Positions 1 to 7,070 of a DNA stretch of 56,380 bases are shown here, in pieces. Origin of the DNA: Paenibacillus terrae (GTDB lineage Bacteria > Bacillota > Bacilli > Paenibacillales > Paenibacillaceae); contig NZ_PNXQ01000002.1 in NCBI RefSeq assembly GCF_005217525.1, positions 153,182-209,561 on the forward strand, given 5' to 3'. Under the pieces are notes generated by a model. The model was not told the DNA's origin. It did no database searches and worked only from the letters and a program-made list of their open reading frames with translations. The first letter of the stretch is position 1. The number at the start of each line of letters is the position of its first letter. A program made the position numbers and the translations under genes.

Positions 1-2
1 AT

Positions 3-395
3 GTTTGTCCGGCGAGTCACGAATTGAATTACCGAACCACAGACCGCAAGGGTTACCGGCAGTATGCTTCCGATCCAAACCATTGTAAAGGTTGTCCGTT
101 GCTAAGCCAGTGTACACAATCCCGAAACCACCGAAAGGTGGTGACCCGGCACGTCTGGGAAGACAGCAAGGAATGGGTGCGGAACAACCGACTTAGTAAG
201 TCTGGCAAGAAGTTGTACCGCAAACGAAAAGAGACGATAGAGCGAAGCTTCGCGGACGCTAAAGAGCTCCATGGGTTTCGCTATTGCCGTTTGCGCGGAC
301 TTCCGAACGCCAGGGGACAGGCTCTGATGACGGCAGCTGTGCAGAACATGAAGAAGATGGCGATCCACCTGGATCGCCTAGAAAAGCGGGGGTAA
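3..395 (+). pseudogene. IS1182-family transposase, C-terminal part only (5' end outside window)
   Basis: Frame 3 is open from the left edge and reads VCPASHE-LNYRTTDRKGYR, so the TTG at 24 is internal rather than a start. The protein has a cysteine-containing zinc-ribbon-like segment (CKGCPLLSQC) followed by the C-terminal block ERSFADAKELHGFRYCRLRG. That block carries the last acidic residue of the DDE catalytic triad in IS1182-type transposases. The N-terminal DDE half lies outside the window, so I cannot tell whether the complete element is intact. The element probably ends near 480, where a hairpin and a CTCGACAATCTGA-like end occur. Confidence 0.85.
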
Positions 396-435
396 TCTCC
401 TCGTTTTCCCGATCTTGCATCTGCCTGAACATAAA

Positions 436-470
436 AAGAAACCCAAGGCCGTAAAATGACCTGGGTTTCT
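436..470 (+). terminator. Hairpin downstream of the IS1182 transposase
   Basis: AGAAACCC and GGGTTTCT pair around a short loop, extended by AGG/CCT past one bulged A. It sits 40 nt after the transposase stop and just inside the probable right end of the insertion sequence. It may be both a terminator and part of the IS end. Confidence 0.45.
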
Positions 471-480
471 CGACAATCTG

Positions 481-507
481 AAAGTCTGCCCTTAAGGCAG
501 GCTTTTC
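481..507. terminator. Bidirectional terminator between the IS and the GNAT pseudogene
   Basis: AAAGTCTGCC and GGCAGGCTTTT form a stem with one mismatch and a CTTAA loop. It has T-rich sequence on the plus side and A-rich sequence on the other side. It lies between two convergent genes, so it can stop transcription both ways. Confidence 0.6.
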
Positions 508-573
508 AGTTTTTCTTTTTTAGTCGCCTCAACATGGTTTATCTATACATAAGATAGCAAAATAAACTAGAGC

Positions 574-1104
574 TTACAACTCCCACTCTTCCCGCAAAAG
601 CCCCATTCGGATCGAATCATAATACTGTCCATTATAATATCTGCACTTTCGAAGCCGGGCCTCTAAGGTCATCCCCAGCTTTTCCCCAACCTTCATCATC
701 CGGTGGTTTCCTGACCAGGTTGTAAAGCCTACTCTTACTAGAGGCAATGTATTAAACAAATGCGTGATCCATAGTCGGAGTGCCCTCGTACCATAACCAC
801 CGCTCCAATACTGCGAATCATAAATGCCAATTCCCATTTCAAGCCATTGGGAAGGTTTATGCTCCCAATAGTAGCTAACCGATCCAATGATCTTACCTTC
901 CACTTCAATGATCCAAAAGTCATCTTGTCCGATTCGCTTTTCCTTCTATTTTAAATAATCGTCAAAAGAAAGTGGCTTATGTTCATAATAAGGCGCATCC
1001 CATTGCTTCCATTCCGGTGCTTCTTCTTTATAAGTTAATGTCCAAATAGCCTGTAAGTCTTCTTCTGTAACGGGCCTAATGGTTAAATCCTTATCCGTAT
1101 ACAA
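574..1104 (-). pseudogene. GNAT (RimJ/RimL-type) N-acetyltransferase interrupted by one in-frame TAG
   Basis: Both halves lie in one reading frame. The N-terminal part (LTIRPVTEEDLQAIWTLTYK...PLSFDDYLK) ends at a TAG at 943-945, and the frame then continues KEKRIGQDDFWIIEVEGKI into the rest of a GNAT fold. The acetyl-CoA-binding loop is replaced by WSGGYGTRAL and the C-terminus is RKCRYYNGQYYDSIRMGLL. No base is inserted or deleted; one substitution (for example CAG, AAG or GAG to TAG) explains the break. The start is a TTG at 1104 preceded by AAAGGAG; the upstream ATG at 1134 has no ribosome site. The unbroken protein would be about 176 residues, normal for the family. It is either a recent nonsense mutation or a sequencing error. 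Confidence 0.8.
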
Positions 1105-1234
1105 CGAACACACTCCTTTTATAATAAAATTCATTCTATTTACATTGGGCTATATCGGACTTTATTGTATCTGCTTTTGCATGATTTCGAATTTCTATTT
1201 TCGTCCTTCTTTGCAGCAAGATATGTAATTCGAG

Positions 1235-1263
1235 TTGACAAACAATCCTAAATGATATATCTT
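1235..1263 (+). promoter_or_regulatory. Promoter of the ring-cleaving dioxygenase gene
   Basis: A consensus -35 TTGACA (1235-1240) is followed after exactly 17 bp by TATCTT (1258-1263), a 4/6 match to the -10 consensus. The -10 hexamer is also the left arm of the palindrome at 1258-1275, which suggests direct repression. Confidence 0.65.
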
Positions 1264-1275
1264 AATATCAAGATA
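1258..1275. promoter_or_regulatory. MhqR-like operator (18-bp palindrome)
   Basis: The sequence TATCTTAATATCAAGATA has perfect 6-bp arms. Its layout, with ATCT and AGAT in an 18-bp box, matches the MhqR operator that I recall from Bacillus subtilis quinone-responsive mhq genes. It overlaps the -10 element of the gene at 1353. A MarR/DUF24-type regulator elsewhere in the genome would be needed. Confidence 0.55.
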
Positions 1276-1352
1276 ATAAATATAGAGGAAAGTTTATGAC
1301 TGTTTATTTTGCTTTTACTTGCTAATCATATAAAACCAAGGAGGACAATGAC

Positions 1353-2324
1353 ATGAAACTGTTAGGATTGCATCACGTTTCGGCGATTACGGCGGCGGCG
1401 GCTAAGAATGTTGATTTTTATACTCAGGTAATGGGACTTCGACTCATTAAGAAAACGGTGAATCAGGATGATGTTAGCGTCTATCACCTCTTTTATGGAG
1501 ATGAGCGTGGAACGGCTGGCACCGAAGTCACTTTCTTTGAGATTCCGCATGCGGGGCAAACTCGTACGGGGAATAACAGCATTTCGGCGCTCTCCCTGCG
1601 TGTACCGAATGACAAGGCGCTGGATTACTGGAAAAACCGTTTCGAGCAATTGGATGTAAAACATGGGGAAATTACGGATCAAGCGGGACGTTTGGCGCTT
1701 TCGTTTGAGGATTTTGAAGGGCAGCGCTTCTTCCTGGTTTCGGATGAGCATGACAACGGAGTGCGGGGCGGTACGCCTTGGGAGAAAAGCCCTGTCCCTG
1801 CTGAATACGGTATCGTCGGACTTGGCCCGGTTCATCTGACCATTCCCAAAGCGGAAAGCACGATCCTCATTCTGGAGCAGGTGATGGGCTTCCGCAAAAA
1901 AGGCTCCTATCCTTCCACCGTTGCGGGACAGCCTGATGTGGTCATCTATGAAACCGGCGAAGGCGGTACCGGGACTGAGGTTCATCTGGAAGAACGCAAT
2001 GATCTTCCACAAGAGCGCCCGGGACGAGGCAGTGTGCATCATGTAGCCTTCCGTGTTGCGACTGAGGAAGAGCTTAGACAGTGGGTTGATCGTATTAACC
2101 AACTGCAAATTTCCAGCTCAGGGTTCGTGGATCGCTTTTACTTCCGTTCATTGTATTTCCGCGAGCCGAATGGCATTTTGTTTGAATTGGCAACCGATGG
2201 ACCCGGCTTTGATACAGATGAAGAACTGGAGTTTCTGGGTGAATCGCTGGCGTTACCGCCATTTTTGGAATCGCGCCGCGCTTCCATTGAAGCCAACCTC
2301 AAACCGCTGAACACCAAGATTTAA
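1353..2324 (+). CDS. Ring-cleaving dioxygenase, MhqO/MhqA/MhqE type (glyoxalase/VOC fold)
   Basis: A 323-residue protein with two vicinal-oxygen-chelate halves. The first begins GLHHVSAI near residue 5 and the second begins GLGPVHLTI near residue 157, with HHVAFRV around 230 as a metal-ligand strand. Family knowledge: these Fe(II) extradiol-type enzymes act on hydroquinone-like compounds and, in Bacillus, protect against quinones and catechol. The start is supported by AAGGAGG 8 nt upstream. It stands alone between its own promoter/operator and a strong terminator. The exact substrate, and which of the three Bacillus paralogues is closest, cannot be decided here. Confidence 0.88.
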   Translation: MKLLGLHHVSAITAAAAKNVDFYTQVMGLRLIKKTVNQDDVSVYHLFYGDERGTAGTEVTFFEIPHAGQTRTGNNSISALSLRVPNDKALDYWKNRFEQLDVKHGEITDQAGRLALSFEDFEGQRFFLVSDEHDNGVRGGTPWEKSPVPAEYGIVGLGPVHLTIPKAESTILILEQVMGFRKKGSYPSTVAGQPDVVIYETGEGGTGTEVHLEERNDLPQERPGRGSVHHVAFRVATEEELRQWVDRINQLQISSSGFVDRFYFRSLYFREPNGILFELATDGPGFDTDEELEFLGESLALPPFLESRRASIEANLKPLNTKI

Positions 2325-2352
2325 TAGAGCTCTATTTGCTCTAAAATCACAC

Positions 2353-2394
2353 AAAGCCGGGACTTCTACATCATGTAGAGGGTCCCGGCTTTTT
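2353..2394 (+). terminator. Rho-independent terminator after the dioxygenase gene
   Basis: A perfect 11-bp stem, AAAGCCGGGAC paired with GTCCCGGCTTT, is extended inward by TCTACA/TGTAGA and followed by a short T-run. Confidence 0.85.
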
Positions 2395-2485
2395 CGTGCA
2401 ACAGCTCTATTTTCACAGAAAAGGACGGCTCATCTACAAGCCTTCCAGCCTTTACAGGTAAGCGAAATGCCCTTTTTGGTTAAGC

Positions 2486-4183
2486 TTACAGCTTTTTATC
2501 ATCCACACTGTTCAGCCATGCTTCGATTTCTCCGATTACAGAGGCGATACAGCCATCCCGGAACGGCGAGATTAGTCCAGCCAGCTCAACCAATCCGGTA
2601 AAAGATCGACTTCCCCCGGCACGGCACAGCTTCAAATAATCTTCCCATGCAGCTGTCCGGTCGATACTCATGCGCTTCCAGAACTGAAACGCGCAAAGTT
2701 GCGCGAGTGTATAGTCAATATAGTAGAACGGGGATTGAAAAATATGCCCCTGTTTGTGCCAGAACCCGCCCTGCTCCAGATACTCATTGCCTGCATAGTC
2801 CAAATGCGGTTTATACTTGCGTTCAATGGAGCGCCATGCGCTTTTACGTTCGGCTGGCGTCCAGTCTGGATGTTCATATACTGCATGCTGAAATTCATCC
2901 ACCGCTACGCCGTAAGGCACGAACAACAACGATGAGGACAAATGTTCAAAGTGATATTTATCCGTATCCTCCTCGAAGAACAGCTTCATCCAAGGCCATG
3001 CGAAAAATTCCATGCTCATGGAATGAATTTCAGCCGCCTCCATGGTTGGCCAGTGGTACTCGGGGATTTCAAAATGTCGACTTTCATACACCTGGAAAGC
3101 ATGACCTGCTTCGTGCGTCAGCACGTCGATATCACCGGATGTACCATTGAAATTGGAGAAAATGAACGGTGTGCCATACTCGCTCAAAAACGTACAATAG
3201 CCTCCGCTTTGCTTGCCCTTTTTGCTAGTCAGGTCCATCAACCCACGTTCGATCATAAAACTGAAAAATTCATGAGTTTCCGCTGAAAGCTCCTCGTACA
3301 TACGGGCTCCATTACGAATGATCCACTCCGGGTCGCCTTTGGGTGTAGGATTGCCTGACAAAAAGTTAAAGCCTTCATCATAATAGCGAAGCTGCTCCAC
3401 TCCGATTCGCTCGCGCTGGCGTTCCTTGAGCTTGGTTGTCAGTGGAACAATATGCTTCAGTACTTGTTCGCGAAAATTGGCAACCATAGTCGCATTGTAA
3501 TCCGTACGTCCCAAACGGGCATAACCCAGCTCTACAAAGTTATCGTAGCCCAGCTTGTGCGCTATGCGCGTGCGTACCTTAACCAGTTCATCGTAAATTC
3601 GATCCAGCTCATCCTCATGCTCGCTCATAAATTGATACTTGGCCTCAGAGGCCTGTTTGCGTGTCTCCCGGTTTGTAGCCATTTCAAAAGGCAGAAGCTG
3701 CGACAATGTACGTTCTTCCCCCTCGAACGGGATCTTCGCTGAAGCAATCAATTGAGAGTATTCGGAGGTCAGCTTATTCTCCTGCTGCATATCCTCAATA
3801 ATATCCGGGTGGAAAGACTTGAGTGAAACCTCGGCGATACTGAAAAGCTGGCTCCCCCACTGGCTCTCTAGCTCGGATCTGAACGGCGAGTCCACCAATG
3901 CCCGGTAGTAATCGGTTACATACTCCTGAATGACCGGTGTGAAATCATCAGCGTACTCTTGCTCTGCTTTGTAAAATGCGTCCTCCGTATCAATGGAATG
4001 ACGAACCTCCACCAATTGCAATTGCGTTTCCACGTTACTGCGCAGCTTATTAATGGCATGAATGACTTCATTTTGACGCTCTACGCTGTCCGCTTCACGA
4101 AACTGCTGCAAAAGCGTTTTAAACCGCTGTTCAATTCCAGCTTGCTCTGGTCGGCTGTAAGCCATTTGGTTGAATACTGTCAT
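2486..4183 (-). CDS. M3-family oligoendopeptidase (PepF-like)
   Basis: A cytosolic zinc oligopeptidase of 565 residues, the usual length. The zinc motif HEAGH lies at residues 357-361, and the third ligand is probably E385 in the EIHSMSME segment, equivalent to the EVAS block of PepF. The N-terminal 200 residues are mostly helical, as expected for the lid that restricts these enzymes to short peptides. There is no signal peptide. The start ATG has GGGAGG 9-10 nt upstream. The gene is monocistronic: a terminator and the pyridoxine kinase gene lie upstream on the same strand. Its likely role is intracellular peptide turnover. Confidence 0.92.
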   Translation of the reverse strand: MTVFNQMAYSRPEQAGIEQRFKTLLQQFREADSVERQNEVIHAINKLRSNVETQLQLVEVRHSIDTEDAFYKAEQEYADDFTPVIQEYVTDYYRALVDSPFRSELESQWGSQLFSIAEVSLKSFHPDIIEDMQQENKLTSEYSQLIASAKIPFEGEERTLSQLLPFEMATNRETRKQASEAKYQFMSEHEDELDRIYDELVKVRTRIAHKLGYDNFVELGYARLGRTDYNATMVANFREQVLKHIVPLTTKLKERQRERIGVEQLRYYDEGFNFLSGNPTPKGDPEWIIRNGARMYEELSAETHEFFSFMIERGLMDLTSKKGKQSGGYCTFLSEYGTPFIFSNFNGTSGDIDVLTHEAGHAFQVYESRHFEIPEYHWPTMEAAEIHSMSMEFFAWPWMKLFFEEDTDKYHFEHLSSSLLFVPYGVAVDEFQHAVYEHPDWTPAERKSAWRSIERKYKPHLDYAGNEYLEQGGFWHKQGHIFQSPFYYIDYTLAQLCAFQFWKRMSIDRTAAWEDYLKLCRAGGSRSFTGLVELAGLISPFRDGCIASVIGEIEAWLNSVDDKKL

Positions 4184-4280
4184 TGCTTCGAATCCTCCCT
4201 AAATTTAATAAATCTGATGCCTATTATACAGTACGATTAGAGTAAACTGGAAGATATAATTCCAAAAAAATACAACGTCA

Positions 4281-4308
4281 AAAGCCGCAATACCATGTAT
4301 TGCGGCTT
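4281..4308 (-). terminator. Terminator of the pyridoxine kinase gene
   Basis: A perfect 12-bp stem (AAGCCGCAATAC with GTATTGCGGCTT) has a 3-nt loop. Read on the minus strand it is followed by TTTTGACG. It separates pdxK from the M3 peptidase. Confidence 0.8.
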
Positions 4309-4369
4309 AAAACTCTAGCCTAACGCTAAATATATCGTAGATGCACTCCCTATAGCAGCCATTTGAGGA

Positions 4370-4423
4370 GTTTGCAAAATCCTGATTTTATAAATGCATT
4401 CATGCTTTACTGATTTTGCAAAC
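4370..4423. repeat. 12-bp perfect inverted repeat spanning the pdxK stop codon
   Basis: GTTTGCAAAATC (4370-4381) and GATTTTGCAAAC (4412-4423) are perfect inverted copies 30 bp apart. The right arm lies in the last codons of pdxK. It precedes the real terminator at 4281-4308 and lacks a U-tract. Confidence 0.6.
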
Positions 4424-5216
4424 GATGTGCCGCATGCAAAGTCGGGCCGACGAAGTCGTTCAGCTTGAAGCTGCCTTCAATCGCCTGTGTAATAAATTTT
4501 TTGGCCTGATCCACCGCTTCACGTACGGTCAGCCCCTGGGCCAAGCCAGCCGTTACTGCTGCCGACGTGGTACAGCCTGCACCATGGGTGAAGTTTGTTT
4601 TCACAACATCCGCCTCGAACCAGTCGAAGGTAATTCCGTCATATAACAGATCCATCGCTTTACCTGCGCGAATTTTGCCACGGTCCTTGATCAGCACGTG
4701 CTTCGCCCCGCGCTCATGTATAATCGCAGCCGCTTCCTGCATCTGTTCCAGCGTCGTAATCGGTCCATTCTTCGCCAATTGCGAAGCCTCGAACAAATTC
4801 GGAGTTACCAGATCAGCGCCTGGAATCAGAAATTCCAGCATCGCTTCTGTATTCTCCGGCTGAAGCACTTCATCCGTACCTTTGCAGACCATAACCGGAT
4901 CTATAACGACCCGTTTAAGATCGTACTTGCGCAGATGGCTGGCAACCAGCTCGATAATATCAACGGAACCGAGCATACCCGTTTTCATAGCGTCAAAGCC
5001 AATACCCTCCAATACCGTACGCAGCTGTGCTTCTACCACATCCAGCGCAACAGGATATACAAGATGGTCCCAGGTTTTGGGGTCCATGGCAACTACCGTT
5101 GTCAATACATTCATTCCATAAACGCCAAGCTCCTGAAAGGTTTTCAAGTCTGCCTGAATACCAGCGCCGCCGCTGGTGTCGGAGCCAGCTATCGTTAATG
5201 TTTTGGGAATCGTCAT
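4407..5216 (-). CDS. pdxK: Pyridoxine/pyridoxal/pyridoxamine kinase, Bacillus type
   Basis: A 269-residue ribokinase-fold enzyme that phosphorylates B6 vitamers with ATP. It begins TLTIAGSDTSGGAGIQADLK, the substrate-binding loop shared with ThiD. Near residue 210 it carries the anion-hole motif THGAGCT, whose GAGC form is, in my memory, typical of Bacillus PdxK, whereas true HMP kinases have GTGC. VIDPVMVCKG and TPNLFEA are also conserved. There is no thi gene nearby, which fits a salvage kinase. The ATG is preceded by AAGGAG about 11 nt upstream. The alternative is a bifunctional ThiD-like HMP kinase. Confidence 0.85.
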   Translation of the reverse strand: MTIPKTLTIAGSDTSGGAGIQADLKTFQELGVYGMNVLTTVVAMDPKTWDHLVYPVALDVVEAQLRTVLEGIGFDAMKTGMLGSVDIIELVASHLRKYDLKRVVIDPVMVCKGTDEVLQPENTEAMLEFLIPGADLVTPNLFEASQLAKNGPITTLEQMQEAAAIIHERGAKHVLIKDRGKIRAGKAMDLLYDGITFDWFEADVVKTNFTHGAGCTTSAAVTAGLAQGLTVREAVDQAKKFITQAIEGSFKLNDFVGPTLHAAHRLQNQ

Positions 5217-5303
5217 TTTACATGCTCTCCTTCACTTACTGTGCTGCATTTATCCTAATCCCGCATGCGAAACTTGTCAACGCGCAATGCGTTTAGTAGC
5301 ATT

Positions 5304-5343
5304 AAAAAACGAGAACGTTCCCTTTTGATAGAGAACATCCTCG
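5304..5343 (-). terminator. Terminator of the XRE/TPR regulator gene
   Basis: On the minus strand CGAGGATGTTC pairs with GAACGTTCTCG (9 of 11 positions) around a 12-nt loop and is followed by six T. Confidence 0.65.
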
Positions 5344-5379
5344 AACGAATAGGATTGATGAAGGTTAGAATTACAAAGA

Positions 5380-6786
5380 TTACATATATCCGCCGGTACT
5401 GTGATCATAGGCATGATTCTTTTCATTTTCACGCACGCCCAGGCAAAACTTCTGATACAGATACTGCTGTTCCAGGGTAGAAAAATTCCGGTGCTGCTCA
5501 AACAAAGCCATGCAACCGATAATATGCTCAGTGTAGCTATTGTCTACAGACAACTGTAAGCAATGCAGTGTTTGCTCCAGTCCTTCCGCATAATCGCCCT
5601 TGCGAAAATGATATTCGGCATACACCTTGCAAAACGAGGCGAAGCGGAATGCATTAAAATGCTTTCGGTAGTGAGTGTCCCATTGATCCGGGGCAAGCTC
5701 CCAGAAGCTCTTGAGTTGCTGGCTGAATAGCCCCAGCTCGGCATCCACAAAATAACCGAACCTGTTCGCTGATTCAAGCAGCGTATTCAAGCCTTCCAGC
5801 GTTTCGTCCGGATGCTCGCGCAAATACGTAATATATTCATAAATTGCAGAGGTATTGCCCATTTTAATTTCGATACAAAGCCGATTGCCTTGAGCATAAA
5901 CTCGATGCATGTCCACTACTTTCTGGCCTTCCGCGTCCAATCCTTCAAACCAGCTCAAATCTGCATACCCATCTATCCATTTCTTGGATTCCTCGTACCT
6001 GCCCTGAAACTCATAACAGCTGGCCTTGAGTAGATGACCCTGTGCATAATAGTAGACAAGCGGCTTGAGCAACTCCAGATGCTCATCTCCAAAGCGATTC
6101 CGATTGCGGTATAGCGCCTGAGCCAATTCTCGCAGCTCGTCTGCATACATTTCCATCTCGGACCATTGCATTTTTAACGCAAACACTTGAGATAGCATAT
6201 GTAAGCCTTCCAATGCGTATGTTTCCGGCAGACGACTACGGTACAAATGGAATTGCACAGCAGCCTTCAAGCTCCGCTTGTTATCCTTGATCTGAATCTG
6301 GAATATACGGAAATAGCTGATCGCTAACCGCTCGGAGTGGGTATATTTCTCACTCTCGATGACGCAATTGTACAGAAGCATGGCGGCTTCATATCTGTTG
6401 TCCTCAAACATCGCTTCTGCGGTCTCAAAAATAGCCGGAATGTTCGATAAATCATCCATCAGATAGCCAAGTACGCTGCAAATACATTCCAGCTTGTTCA
6501 GCTCTGAACAGCGGAGCAGAAACGGACGTAACCTCCTCCAGTGAGGTAAGGAATGAATAAAACATTCATCCACATACATCTCGAACAAGGCCCCTTCCTC
6601 CAATCCCATAGCCCCAGTAATCAGGTCAAGCTGATTAACAGAAATCGGCCGTGGGGGATTCCGATTAAGTATACCGCTAAGTGTACCCGGATTTACCTTG
6701 GAAGCGTCTGCGAAACATTGCATGGAAATACCTTCACGCTGAATATACTTTTCAATTTCTGCACGAATCGTGGTGTTTTTTTCCAA
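5380..6786 (-). CDS. XRE-family regulator with long TPR-like helical C-terminus
   Basis: A 468-residue protein. Residues 1-70 form a helix-turn-helix of the Cro/C1 type (ISMQCFADASKVNPGTLSGI, then the odd stretch RNPPRPIS). The remaining 400 residues are repeated amphipathic helices rich in Tyr, Leu and Glu with no catalytic motif, as in TPR-containing sensors of the RNPP type. Paenibacillus genomes hold many such proteins. There is no adjacent small secreted peptide gene that would mark a Rap/Phr-like pair. The start is TTG with GAGGGGGTG about 6 nt upstream. The target genes are unknown; self-regulation is possible but no operator is obvious. Confidence 0.7.
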   Translation of the reverse strand: MEKNTTIRAEIEKYIQREGISMQCFADASKVNPGTLSGILNRNPPRPISVNQLDLITGAMGLEEGALFEMYVDECFIHSLPHWRRLRPFLLRCSELNKLECICSVLGYLMDDLSNIPAIFETAEAMFEDNRYEAAMLLYNCVIESEKYTHSERLAISYFRIFQIQIKDNKRSLKAAVQFHLYRSRLPETYALEGLHMLSQVFALKMQWSEMEMYADELRELAQALYRNRNRFGDEHLELLKPLVYYYAQGHLLKASCYEFQGRYEESKKWIDGYADLSWFEGLDAEGQKVVDMHRVYAQGNRLCIEIKMGNTSAIYEYITYLREHPDETLEGLNTLLESANRFGYFVDAELGLFSQQLKSFWELAPDQWDTHYRKHFNAFRFASFCKVYAEYHFRKGDYAEGLEQTLHCLQLSVDNSYTEHIIGCMALFEQHRNFSTLEQQYLYQKFCLGVRENEKNHAYDHSTGGYM

Positions 6787-6950
6787 AGGGACACCCCCTC
6801 CATCAAATGATGGTGACTTTTTCTTTACCTTTTAAACCAAAATTTGTTTAATCAAAGTATATGTCTAATTATAACGGAGGTCAATAACTTAAACTCGACT
6901 CAGGGCATATAAAATTACGAGTTTCGTACGATTTCAAATGATCCGTGTGC

Positions 6951-6980
6951 AAAAAGACCGCCCCCGAAGGGACAGTCTTT
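6951..6980 (-). terminator. Terminator of the cyclic-nucleotide phosphodiesterase gene
   Basis: On the minus strand AAAGACTGTCCC and GGGGGCGGTCTTT form a long stem with a TTCG loop followed by TTTT. It lies about 90 nt after the stop at 7071. Confidence 0.8.
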
Positions 6981-7070
6981 GCTCATCATTTGATGCTATA
7001 GGCTCATAAAGAATGGAAATTAGTCCGCTTTACCCCGTTGGATATGTTGTCATGTATTTGTTCAAAAAAT

